A stretch of DNA of 64,000 nucleotides from Mycolicibacterium pulveris. Its GTDB lineage: Bacteria; Actinomycetota; Actinomycetes; Mycobacteriales; Mycobacteriaceae. The stretch spans positions 1-64,000 of the forward strand of contig NZ_AP022599.1 of assembly GCF_010725725.1 (NCBI RefSeq), given 5' to 3'. The translations under genes were made by a program, and so were the position numbers. Position 1 is the first letter of the stretch. The number at the start of each line of letters is the position of its first letter. Below the pieces are notes generated by a model. The model had not been told where the DNA came from. It saw only the letters and a list, made by a program, of their open reading frames with translations, and ran no database searches. Below, piece after piece: positions 40,164 through 47,405 of the stretch.

Positions 40164-40463
40164 TTACGGGATGTAGTGGGGCGGCTGACCCCACCCGTCG
40201 AGCGGCTGCCCCGGCAACACCGTGTTGCACTGCTGGCCGCCGTTGATCACGATGCCGCCGCCCGCCCCGTTGTTCACAATCGACGGCGGGTTCTGCCAAC
40301 ACCGCTGCCACGACCCATCCGGCTGGATCGGCCCATCACACCACGTGACGAACGGCTGCACCTGACACCCCGCCGCCGCCGGGGCTGCTGTACCGACACC
40401 CACCGCGGCCACGGCCAACACCAGAACAGCTAGCAGGCGCATCATCTGAACACCTGCGCTCAT
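40164..40463 (-). CDS. exported CDGP-type cysteine-rich protein
   Basis: A 99-residue protein from ATG 40463 (TAGGAT eight bases upstream on the minus strand; a later Met pair at 40445 is possible). A signal peptide ends near Ala-Pro-Ala-Ala-Ala-Gly. The mature part has Cys-Asp-Gly-Pro and Asp-Gly-Ser-Trp-Gln-Arg-Cys-Trp, the pattern of small secreted CDGP-domain proteins in mycobacteria. Its location beside the integrase suggests expression in the lysogen. It ends two bases from the holin stop. Confidence 0.75.
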   Translation of the reverse strand: MSAGVQMMRLLAVLVLAVAAVGVGTAAPAAAGCQVQPFVTWCDGPIQPDGSWQRCWQNPPSIVNNGAGGGIVINGGQQCNTVLPGQPLDGWGQPPHYIP

Positions 40464-40524
40464 GGGCACGCATCCTACGCCCACAAACTGACGTCCGCGG
40501 CAATTCCGGTCGGGTTGCGGAAAC

Positions 40525-41580
40525 CTAAGCAGCCGACTCGCTCATGTCGATCTGACGGAACGTGCTCACCATCGCAGCGATCCTCCGCGGCTGCACCGCC
40601 GTATACACCGCCGTCGTCGCCGGGCTCGCATGCCCAAGAAACTCCTGCACCACCCGGATATCCTCCGTTTCGATGCCCGACGAGCCCGCCCAATGCCTCA
40701 GCGTGTGCAACGTCGACCTGGTGCCGCTCTTGTGCAGCCAGTCGTTGGCGAGCGCCGACACCTGCTGCGGTGTCACCGGCCCCGACCCGCGCTCACGTCG
40801 AAAACACGCACCCTCGGCGGCCAGCGCCGGTTGGATCAACTCCCACGCCCAACCCGGCAACGCCGAAAACCGTGGCCTCTCCCCCTTCGTGCGGGTCAAC
40901 CGGATGAACACTCCCCCACCTGGGATCGGCTCGAAACAGCCGCGTTCCAGGTGCGCGATCTCCTTCGCCCGCAACCCTCCGTAGGCGGCGAGCACCAGCC
41001 ACGCCTGTATCCGGGGCGGCGCGGTGCGGATCGCCCGCTCGAGTGCCTCGAACGCGATCGGGCGCGGCAGCCCGCGCTTGGCCTTGGGTGTCACCAGCAG
41101 CGCCGCCGGATTGTCTGGCCGCAGTCCCCGCTTGTGCAGCCAGTCGTAATAGGGGCGGATGACGGCGGTCTTGAATCGCAGTTGTTCCAGCGGCAAACTG
41201 TCCTGCCAGCGTTCCAGTTCGAGCTGTGTCGCATCGAACGGGTCACGTTGCAGATAGTCGGCGAGGTATTGCATGTGCATCCTGCGGACCTTGACGGTTC
41301 TGGGTGCCCGGCCTGCGCGCAGCATCCACCTGCAGTGCTCGTCGAGATATGACACGTTCGCGCCGTAGTACGCCCCCGGAAGTGCGGTCAATGGTTCTTC
41401 CCCCTTGAAAAACTGTTCGTGCCACGACAGCTTGGGGGCAGCGGAACAGTCTCCGGGCGTAAATAAATTCAATAGGTTGCACTTAATCGTGCCAGCCGGG
41501 CCGCTAGGCGGCGACGCCGTCTCGGTCGACCGTGTCTTGATCGACCGGCGGAACCAGCCGAATATTGACCCGATGGTCAA
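40525..41580 (-). CDS. int: tyrosine integrase
   Basis: A 351-residue site-specific recombinase. The catalytic set is visible: Arg in Gly-Gly-Leu-Arg-Ala-Lys-Glu-Ile, His-x-x-Arg in Leu-His-Thr-Leu-Arg-His-Trp, His in Phe-Leu-Gly-His-Ala-Ser, and Tyr in Thr-Ala-Val-Tyr-Thr-Ala-Val. A SAM-like core-binding domain lies at about 75-150. It would insert the phage into the host chromosome. The ATG at 41580 is the most upstream start; the first 60 residues look less ordered, so a later start is possible. Confidence 0.92.
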   Translation of the reverse strand: MTIGSIFGWFRRSIKTRSTETASPPSGPAGTIKCNLLNLFTPGDCSAAPKLSWHEQFFKGEEPLTALPGAYYGANVSYLDEHCRWMLRAGRAPRTVKVRRMHMQYLADYLQRDPFDATQLELERWQDSLPLEQLRFKTAVIRPYYDWLHKRGLRPDNPAALLVTPKAKRGLPRPIAFEALERAIRTAPPRIQAWLVLAAYGGLRAKEIAHLERGCFEPIPGGGVFIRLTRTKGERPRFSALPGWAWELIQPALAAEGACFRRERGSGPVTPQQVSALANDWLHKSGTRSTLHTLRHWAGSSGIETEDIRVVQEFLGHASPATTAVYTAVQPRRIAAMVSTFRQIDMSESAA

Positions 41581-41581
41581 T
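41564..41581. other. palindrome at the integrase/antirepressor junction, attP-region candidate
   Basis: ATTGACC (41564-41570), four bases, then GGTCAAT (41575-41581) form a perfect inverted repeat over the integrase start. Nearby GGTCGACC and TTGATCGACC (about 41525-41545) add related half-sites. Phage integrases of this type usually lie next to attP, so this is the place to look, but no tRNA-like core is visible. Confidence 0.35.
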
Positions 41582-41588
41582 AACGCGG

Positions 41589-42224
41589 CTATTGAAGCAA
41601 CTCGATGTGCCCGAGGAACCGGAACACCGCGGCCTGCTTGATCTCCAAGCCCTGTTTGCGGCCCCAGGTTTGGACCTCGCGGGCGAACTCCTGCCGGTGC
41701 ACCGCCGAGTCTGAGACGGTGTGCGCCTCGGCTTTCGCCACCAGCGGGGCGTCCCGCTCAATCGCCGCGGTGAGCGCCTTCGCCTCAGCCTCGGCCCGCT
41801 CGGCGCGGGCACGTTCAGCCTTCGCGACCTCGATGGCCTGCCCGGTGCGTGCGTGCGCCGCCTCGATAGCGGCGATCGGATCCGACAAGTCGAGCTCGGC
41901 GGCGTAACTGCCCGTCTTGCGGATCTGCGGAAGCACCACCCGCGTGACCCAACGCTTGAAGTCACGGGCACCGGGCACCTGTGAGCCGAGGACCGCCACG
42001 TACAGGCCGGACTCGCTGATGATCGTGATGTTCTGCGGCCCGCCGGGGGTACTCACTGAGTGAGTAGCCTTCTCGTCCTCGTCGAGGCGGCGAACCAGGT
42101 TCCATGCATCGCGGTAGCCGAGGGCCTTAGCGACGTCAGGGGCGGCGAACCACGGCTCGCCGTTGACCATCACGACGCGGATAGGTGCATCGCCGTACGT
42201 GAACGGCACCAGCTCGGCGGTCAT
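41589..42224 (-). CDS. Bro-N antirepressor-like protein with shortened C-terminal domain
   Basis: A 211-residue protein. Residues 1-110 are a Bro-N domain (Trp-Phe-Ala-Ala-Pro-Asp-Val-Ala-Lys-Ala-Leu-Gly-Tyr and the later Phe-Lys-Arg-Trp-Val). A coiled coil (about 120-165) leads to a KilAC/ANT-like segment starting near 180 that stops after Phe-Arg-Phe-Leu-Gly-His-Ile, about 50 residues short of usual length. The stop is eight bases before the integrase start, so attP may cut this gene. Its first codons overlap the neighbouring HTH gene stop. Confidence 0.75.
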   Translation of the reverse strand: MTAELVPFTYGDAPIRVVMVNGEPWFAAPDVAKALGYRDAWNLVRRLDEDEKATHSVSTPGGPQNITIISESGLYVAVLGSQVPGARDFKRWVTRVVLPQIRKTGSYAAELDLSDPIAAIEAAHARTGQAIEVAKAERARAERAEAEAKALTAAIERDAPLVAKAEAHTVSDSAVHRQEFAREVQTWGRKQGLEIKQAAVFRFLGHIELLQ

Positions 42225-42406
42225 GCGCTGGCCTCGGTGCGCTGGGTGAACGCGTCGATGTCGGTTTCAGAGAAGCGGTAGTGCCCGCCGGGTGTGGTGA
42301 TGGTGGGCTTCAATCGACCTTCGGCAACCCATCGGCGCACAGCGGAGCTGTCAACTTTGAATCGTTTTGCGACTTGGGTTGTCGTGAGTAGCACGACTTC
42401 TGGCAT
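42221..42406 (-). CDS. excisionase-like HTH (MerR/HTH_17) protein
   Basis: A 61-residue protein from ATG 42406; CATCGT lies six bases upstream on the minus strand, favouring it over a longer form from 42445. Thr-Thr-Gln-Val-Ala-Lys-Arg-Phe and Ala-Val-Arg-Arg-Trp-Val-Ala-Glu-Gly-Arg-Leu-Lys with Gly-Gly-His-Tyr-Arg-Phe are the standard MerR-like DNA-binding fold of excisionases. It may direct excision or regulate the leftward operon. Confidence 0.8.
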   Translation of the reverse strand: MPEVVLLTTTQVAKRFKVDSSAVRRWVAEGRLKPTITTPGGHYRFSETDIDAFTQRTEASA

Positions 42407-42524
42407 GCAGACACGATGGCACTGGCGATAGATCGTGTCAAGCACTAGAAATCGTGTGTCGCGCTAGATAACAATTGCTGCGCACGACTTGCGCGATTTG
42501 CCCGCATTGTGCATAGTCGTGAAC
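42407..42524. promoter_or_regulatory. divergent immunity-region promoter with repeated half-sites
   Basis: Between the leftward HTH gene and the rightward XRE gene, the seven-base motif ATCGTGT or its complement ACACGAT occurs three times (about 42411-42417, 42431-42437, 42450-42456). A related AGTCGTG/CACGACT pair appears near 42483 and 42515. CATAGT lies seven bases before ATG 42525. This layout suits a lysis-lysogeny switch controlled by an HTH regulator. Confidence 0.6.
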
Positions 42525-43216
42525 ATGACGACTCAGATGGACTGGGTGCCGGATACCGAGGACTTCTCTGTGCGACTCGCGCTCATTCGCCACGGCAAGC
42601 GCTGGAACATGAAAGAAGCAGCGCTGGCCTGCGGCGTCAAACCGCAGTCGTGGAGGGAATGGGAGCTACACGGCCGGCGCCCACAAGACTACGAAGCAAT
42701 CTGCAAACAGATCGCCCAGGTCGCCCAATGCAACCTGGTGTGGTTGATGACCGGCCACCGGCTCCTCCCCCCTGACCCGCCGGCCGCGCCAGCCAACCCT
42801 TTTTCTGGGCCTCAAGCTGGCGGGGCCCAAGTTCACCACTTCCGTCCTCGGACGTCACCTATCGTGAGCGCCCCCCGCTCTGACCGGGAGTTGACCACCG
42901 TGCAAGACGGGTCGGTTGACGAGGACGCGGCCCGCTACGTCGCGCTCGCCGAGGGTGCTCCTACCGCTTCGGCACCAACCGCAGACAAATCGGGTTGTTC
43001 ATCCGCGGTGACCGTACTGACACCGCGCACGCGACCAGCGATGCGATCAAGCGCGGTCTGGCGTTCACCGACAAAGGCACCGCCCGCAACGGGCATGCCT
43101 GGGCGACAGGCAAGTTGACCGCGGCCGGCCAGGATTATGCGTGGCGGCGGATCACCAGGCATGTGGCTGAGCACGGCTCGTTGGAGTTGCCGCGCGAACT
43201 GCGGGGGTCGGCGTGA
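42525..43216 (+). CDS. XRE-type HTH regulator, probable assembly frameshift near 42960
   Basis: Residues 10-75 are a helix-turn-helix domain (Met-Lys-Glu-Ala-Ala-Leu-Ala-Cys-Gly-Val then Ser-Trp-Arg-Glu-Trp-Glu), so this is a Cro or repressor candidate. The frame from 42525 runs open to 43118, but after about 42960 it becomes low-complexity, while the next frame continues as well-formed protein (Tyr-Arg-Phe-Gly-Thr-Asn-Arg-Gln-Ile-Gly) to a stop at 43214-43216 that overlaps the next start. One extra C in the CTCC run near 42960 would join them into about 230 residues. Confidence 0.65.
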
Positions 43217-43551
43217 AGTTCTCCGGCGACTACCTGTATCGCGTCCGCGTTGTGCGGTACCCCGATGGTGCTTTCGAGCCGGTCGGCCCGTTTGACCCGG
43301 AACATCCCGAAGACGCGATCTGGGAGCCGGTGCCGGGGTGGCGGCCACCGGGTTGGCGTCCTACCGGGAACTACACGCAGATCATGGGCACCGACGAGTT
43401 CGTGTGGCCGGTGACCAACAAGGTGTATGCGTCGCGGGCGACGGCGAAGAAACGCGCTGACCTGATCGAATCGTTCGGCGCGTCAGTGGTTGTGGAGCGG
43501 TCCAGCCGCATCACCTGGCCTGATTCGGACGTATCGGAGCCAGCAGCATGA
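43213..43551 (+). CDS. hypothetical early protein
   Basis: A 112-residue protein from GTG 43213, overlapping the previous stop. It is Pro/Trp/Tyr-rich with a beta-type N-terminus and a helical basic end (Ala-Thr-Ala-Lys-Lys-Arg-Ala-Asp-Leu-Ile-Glu). No family recognised. Confidence 0.7.
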   Translation: MKFSGDYLYRVRVVRYPDGAFEPVGPFDPEHPEDAIWEPVPGWRPPGWRPTGNYTQIMGTDEFVWPVTNKVYASRATAKKRADLIESFGASVVVERSSRITWPDSDVSEPAA

Positions 43552-43942
43552 CCGCCACCACGGACGTGCGGTTCGGGTCGGTAGTCACTCACCGGGGCCC
43601 GACCCGAACCGCTCCGATGGTGTTGCGCCGGATGCGAAGTCGGTGCTGGCCGATATGGCGCGGCTGCTCGACAAATACCTACTCACTGCGGCCGACGAGG
43701 ATCAGCGGGCGCAGATCGTGTCGATGGCGTCGTTGTGGCGGCATTTGTCGGCGTACACGCACGCCCTGACGAACGAGGTGGCGCATTTCGCGGCTGAGGC
43801 TGCGGATGCGCGGGCTGAGTGCGCGCGGTTGCGGGCCGAGCTTGCTGATGCGGCGGTGGCGCGGCAGGAGCGCGGCCACGAAATCGCTTTGGAGGCCGAG
43901 GCTTCCGACGACCTGGACCGCGATGAGTGGTGGCTGCGATGA
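43548..43942 (+). CDS. hypothetical coiled-coil protein, probable assembly frameshift near 43598
   Basis: ATG 43548 overlaps the previous stop (ATGA), but its frame soon turns Arg-rich and ends at 43769. The neighbouring frame carries a sensible helical protein (Leu-Ala-Asp-Met-Ala-Arg-Leu-Leu-Asp-Lys to the stop at 43940-43942). One extra base in the GGGGCCC run near 43598 would unite them as 131 residues. If the sequence is right, translation must start later, for example at GTG 43643. The C-terminal half is a coiled coil. No family recognised. Confidence 0.6.
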
Positions 43943-44373
43943 CGTTGCGTGGTGCCTGCCGGGCGTTGGGTTACGTGCTCGCCGATGTTGGGCAGGTCGT
44001 GCCGTGGCAGGCGTTGCGGTGCATCGGTGGTCGCGATCTCGCGCGCCGCCAGGCGCGGGCAGCGTTCGCGCACGACGCGGCCGAAGGGCTCAGCGAGGTC
44101 GAGGCCGAGACAGAGGTACACGAACCAGGCTTGTCACCTGCAGCTGGCGCAAGCACAGGTGGCAGCCCGGCCGGGGCTGAGTCCCCCCGCTCCCCCGGCC
44201 GGGCACCCCGACCCGTATGTGCCGCCACGCGCGGCGATCTGGCTGCTGCTGCTGATGTGATCCGCGCCTACGTCGCTAAGCATCAGCACGCGATGGACCC
44301 CCGGCTGGCTGACCGGTTGGGCGCGCTCGCCGACCGGCTCGCCAGCGGAGCCAACGCGGACTCCAACCCATAA
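43939..44373 (+). CDS. hypothetical early protein
   Basis: A 144-residue Ala-rich protein from ATG 43939 (ATGA overlap). An N-terminal helical part with one Cys pair region is followed by an acidic and Pro/Ser-rich linker (about 55-90) and a final helical domain (Ala-Asp-Val-Ile-Arg-Ala-Tyr-Val-Ala-Lys). No family recognised. Confidence 0.65.
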   Translation: MTLRGACRALGYVLADVGQVVPWQALRCIGGRDLARRQARAAFAHDAAEGLSEVEAETEVHEPGLSPAAGASTGGSPAGAESPRSPGRAPRPVCAATRGDLAAAADVIRAYVAKHQHAMDPRLADRLGALADRLASGANADSNP

Positions 44374-44378
44374 GTAAG

Positions 44379-44410
44379 GGGTCGCCGCCCGCGCTACCGG
44401 ACGGCGACCC
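44379..44410 (+). terminator. hairpin terminator ahead of exported-protein gene
   Basis: GGGTCGCCG (44379-44387) and CGGCGACCC (44402-44410) are perfectly complementary over nine bases, directly after the stop of the preceding gene. There is no U-tract. It separates the first early genes from the exported-protein gene. Confidence 0.6.
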
Positions 44411-44447
44411 AAGGACACCGGAATCAGTCGAGGAAAGGAAAATCCCG

Positions 44448-44819
44448 ATGTCACACACGATGATAAGGCAGCCCCGTTGGGCGGGTCGGAGTGTGCACGT
44501 GCGCAAGGCCAGGCGTGTGCTCGCCGCCACAGCTGCTGCCGCGACGCTCGCCGGTACGGGCGTGTTGTGGGCCGCTGACGCTGATGCGCTTCCCGATCCG
44601 CACGTGCCGCAGCCGCCGTTCTGGTGCCCCGGCAACGGGCCCGGCCTGTCAGCCAGCGGGTGGGGCGGCTATTGCGAGGGCAAAACGTTCCCGGACGGCA
44701 CCCGCCTGAACACGTTCCGGGTCGGCTACTGGTGGCAGCCTCTGCGCTGCATCATCCCTGACGGCACACCGAATCCGCCGCTGGCCGGCCCCGGTGGGTG
44801 CGCGGGGGTGCTCGGATGA
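44448..44819 (+). CDS. exported cysteine-containing protein
   Basis: A 123-residue protein with a GAGGAAAGGAAAA ribosome region before the ATG. A basic N-terminus and hydrophobic helix (about 22-45) ending near Ala-Asp-Ala-Leu-Pro form a signal peptide. The mature part has Cys-Pro-Gly-Asn-Gly, Gly-Tyr-Cys-Glu-Gly-Lys and Phe-Pro-Asp-Gly-Thr, four Cys in all, resembling small secreted mycobacterial proteins and the CDGP-type protein at 40164. Probably acts in the envelope. Confidence 0.7.
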   Translation: MSHTMIRQPRWAGRSVHVRKARRVLAATAAAATLAGTGVLWAADADALPDPHVPQPPFWCPGNGPGLSASGWGGYCEGKTFPDGTRLNTFRVGYWWQPLRCIIPDGTPNPPLAGPGGCAGVLG

Positions 44820-45118
44820 GGATTGAGACGACGACCCATCAGTCAGGGCTGGGCGAGATCCGCGCGGTCGGCGAGTTCGGGACGCTGGCGTTGGCCATCG
44901 AGTTTCGTCGTTACCGCGCCGAGGATGGCACGTATTGGCGGGTGTTGCCGGTGCATAGCCCTGTCGGGGTGGGTGATCCGGTGTTGGCTGCGGAGTTGGA
45001 GTCGGGGGCGGCTGCCCGGTCGTGGGTGACGTACTTGGGTGAGCTTATCGAGCGTGAGCAGTCGCAGCGTGAGCAGCTCAACCGGGCGGCTGTCGAGCGT
45101 GAGTGGGTCGAGCGGTGA
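44816..45118 (+). CDS. hypothetical early protein
   Basis: A 100-residue protein from ATG 44816 (ATGA overlap). The first 60 residues are beta-rich, the last 35 form a charged helix (Glu-Leu-Ile-Glu-Arg-Glu-Gln-Ser-Gln-Arg). No family recognised. Confidence 0.65.
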   Translation: MRIETTTHQSGLGEIRAVGEFGTLALAIEFRRYRAEDGTYWRVLPVHSPVGVGDPVLAAELESGAAARSWVTYLGELIEREQSQREQLNRAAVEREWVER

Positions 45119-45456
45119 ACGCGCCGGTGATGGTGTTCGGGCCGGATGATTTCGCGGCGACGTTGGCGGCTGCCCGGTTGCATGAGCCGGAGCGCGGTGT
45201 GGCGGTAGACGTTCCGGGCGGCGGTGTGCTGATGGTGCCGCCGCGTCGACGCCGTTGGTGGTATCGGGGTGCGCATCGGCAGAACGGTTTCCGGCTGTCT
45301 GTGCGGGACTTGGTGCCCAGCATGCGGGTGGTGGACACGCCGTCGGGGCGGGCGGTGGTGCCGTATGCGCCGATGGACCGCTACATGCGCCACGTCGGGA
45401 TGCGAATCATTCGGCGGCACCTCGACAAGGTTGGTGGTGACGCGCGTGATGTCTAG
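45115..45456 (+). CDS. hypothetical basic early protein
   Basis: A 113-residue basic protein from GTG 45115 (GTGA overlap). It contains Pro-Pro-Arg4-Trp-Trp-Tyr and several Arg/His clusters that suit nucleic-acid binding. No family recognised. It overlaps the next gene by eight bases. Confidence 0.65.
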   Translation: MNAPVMVFGPDDFAATLAAARLHEPERGVAVDVPGGGVLMVPPRRRRWWYRGAHRQNGFRLSVRDLVPSMRVVDTPSGRAVVPYAPMDRYMRHVGMRIIRRHLDKVGGDARDV

Positions 45457-45823
45457 CTCGTCCAGCATCGAGAGTTGCCCGTACTGCGGCCGGATGGTTT
45501 CGACGAAGAACAACCGGTTTAAGTTCCACAGCCGCCGCCGCAAGGCCGCCTACGACCAGTGCCCGATGAGTTTCCAACGCGTACCCATCACCGGGGAAAC
45601 CCCCACCGCCTACGTGTCCCGCGCGCATCTGGTCGCTGATCTGGCTCAGCAGGTTCAGGACGAAGACCCCGCCGTGGTGTGGACGTATCTGACTGCGTTG
45701 CCTGCCAACGAGTTACAGCGGTTGATGATGGTCGCGTTGGCCGCGATTCCGGTGGACCGCCGTGTCGAGGACATGTTCGCGTGGGTGTGCGACCTGCCGG
45801 TCGCGAAAGGCGTGGGCGCATGA
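45449..45823 (+). CDS. zinc-finger-like early protein
   Basis: A 124-residue protein from ATG 45449. Cys-Pro-Tyr-Cys-Gly near residue 10 with a later Cys-Pro and His could bind zinc. Residues 50-120 are helical. No named family recognised; similar CxxC proteins recur in the early operon. Confidence 0.65.
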   Translation: MSSSSSIESCPYCGRMVSTKNNRFKFHSRRRKAAYDQCPMSFQRVPITGETPTAYVSRAHLVADLAQQVQDEDPAVVWTYLTALPANELQRLMMVALAAIPVDRRVEDMFAWVCDLPVAKGVGA

Positions 45824-46104
45824 GCACCGCGACCCTGCCTGCTGTCGACACCGGCGCCGACAGCAGCACGCTCGACGGGCTGGAGTTCGCGCCGCGCTGC
45901 GACGTGACCGTGGTGATACAACTGTTCCGGCGCATCGACATCTGGGCGCACAAGTGCCGCCAGCCCGCCAAGTGGGTGGCGAACACCCCATGCTGCGGCG
46001 GTGTTTTCGTGGTGTGCGACCACCACCATGAGCACCTCAACGACTGGGAATGCCCGGTGTGCCAACGCCGTGTGCCGTGGCTGATCGGGTGGAGGCCGCT
46101 GTGA
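45820..46104 (+). CDS. Cys/His-rich early protein
   Basis: A 94-residue protein from ATG 45820 (ATGA overlap). It carries eight Cys or His in a compact pattern (His-Lys-Cys-Arg, Cys-Cys-Gly-Gly, Cys-Asp-His-His-His, Cys-Pro-Val-Cys), strongly suggesting bound zinc. Function unknown. Confidence 0.7.
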   Translation: MSTATLPAVDTGADSSTLDGLEFAPRCDVTVVIQLFRRIDIWAHKCRQPAKWVANTPCCGGVFVVCDHHHEHLNDWECPVCQRRVPWLIGWRPL

Positions 46105-46238
46105 CCCGGCTGGTGTGGGCGGTGGGCGTGTTCGTGCTGTCGCTGCACCTGTTCGGGCCGACCGCTACCGGCATCGCAGCCGCGATCATCGTCCTGGCCT
46201 GGTTGGTCGGCGACGTGCGGGAGCGGGTGCGGCGGTGA
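46101..46238 (+). CDS. 45-residue membrane protein
   Basis: From GTG 46101 (GTGA overlap). Residues 3-37 are almost entirely hydrophobic with a Gly-Pro-Thr break, forming one long or two short membrane helices, and the C-terminus is Arg-rich, implying an inside C-terminal tail. Function unknown. Confidence 0.65.
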   Translation: MTRLVWAVGVFVLSLHLFGPTATGIAAAIIVLAWLVGDVRERVRR

Positions 46239-46471
46239 CCGTTTCGACGCTCGACCTGACACCGCACAAGGCGGGGTGCACACGCTGCTGCGACAACGAC
46301 ACCATCCGCGACGACAACACCAGTCGCGCGCAACGCGACCGCCATGAGCACGGCGTCGCGCTCGGCGTCGTCACCGGCACCCAGCGCGTCACCGACTGCC
46401 CGCACGACTACCGCCGCGGCATGTGCTGGTACTGCGGCGACGACGAACCACGCAAGGACCGCAATGCCTGA
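46235..46471 (+). CDS. Cys-rich small early protein
   Basis: A 78-residue protein from GTG 46235 (GTGA overlap). Cys-Thr-Arg-Cys-Cys and Cys-Pro-His ... Cys-Trp-Tyr-Cys provide metal ligands. Overlaps the recE-like gene by eight bases. No family recognised. Confidence 0.65.
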   Translation: MTVSTLDLTPHKAGCTRCCDNDTIRDDNTSRAQRDRHEHGVALGVVTGTQRVTDCPHDYRRGMCWYCGDDEPRKDRNA

Positions 46472-47405
46472 CAAGACCGACGCCAACGGCATCCCCACCG
46501 AAGACGGCATCTACGGGTGGATCGGCGAGCACGCCTATCACGCCGACCGCGGCTCCCTGTCCGTCAGCGGGGCGAAGCTGCTGCTACCACCGTCCTGCCC
46601 CGCGAAGTTCCGCGAGCAGATGGACAACCCGCCACCACCGAAACGGGTCTACGACTTCGGCAGCTTCTTCCACCTGATCGTGCTCGGCAAGGGCGTCGAC
46701 ATCGTGGAGATCGACGCCGACAACTATCGCACCAAAGCCGCCCGCGAGCAGCGCGACGCCGCGCACGCCGCCGGTAAGGTGCCGGTGCTGGTCGGCGCAG
46801 GCGCCAACGATGACTTCGCCGCCGAGATGGGCAAGGCGCAGGCGATGGCCGACTCGGTCCTCGCGCACCCGATCGCCGGCGAGCTGCTTACCCACCCGCG
46901 CAATCTGGTCGAGCAGGCGATCTACGCGACCGACCCGGAAACCGGTGTGCGGCTACGCGGCCGCACCGACTGCCTGCACTTCGCCGACGACGGCCGGGTG
47001 ACGATCATCGACGTCAAAACCAGCGCGACCGTGAACCCGGCCGAGATGGTCCGTAGGTGGTTCAAACTCAACTACTTCATGCAGGACGCCTGGTATCGCG
47101 ACCTGCTCGTCGCGGCTGGGCTGGCCGACGACCCCGACTTTGTGTTCGTCGGTGTGGAGAAGGAACCGCCGTACCTGGTGACGGTGGCCCGCTACACCGA
47201 GTTGGCGCGTGAGGAGGGGCGGCGCCGTAACCGTCGCGCGATCGACCTCTACGCGCAGTGCGTGGAGTCCGGGCAGTGGCCCGGCTACAGCACTGAGATT
47301 GTGCCGCTTGGTCTTCCGGGCTGGGTGGAGCACCAGATCGCGTCCGCTGCGACTGAGGAAGCGGCGCACGACCTTATCGCCGAGTTGGAAGGGATCTATC
47401 AGTAA
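46464..47405 (+). CDS. RecE-like PD-(D/E)XK exonuclease
   Basis: A 313-residue nuclease directly upstream of and overlapping recT by one base. Residues 150-200 hold Arg-Gly-Arg-Thr-Asp-Cys-Leu and Ile-Ile-Asp-Val-Lys-Thr-Ser, the Asp and Lys of the PD-(D/E)XK core, like the RecE/DUF3799 proteins paired with RecT in other mycobacteriophages. It would resect double-strand ends to 3' tails for RecT annealing. Confidence 0.85.
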   Translation: MPDKTDANGIPTEDGIYGWIGEHAYHADRGSLSVSGAKLLLPPSCPAKFREQMDNPPPPKRVYDFGSFFHLIVLGKGVDIVEIDADNYRTKAAREQRDAAHAAGKVPVLVGAGANDDFAAEMGKAQAMADSVLAHPIAGELLTHPRNLVEQAIYATDPETGVRLRGRTDCLHFADDGRVTIIDVKTSATVNPAEMVRRWFKLNYFMQDAWYRDLLVAAGLADDPDFVFVGVEKEPPYLVTVARYTELAREEGRRRNRRAIDLYAQCVESGQWPGYSTEIVPLGLPGWVEHQIASAATEEAAHDLIAELEGIYQ

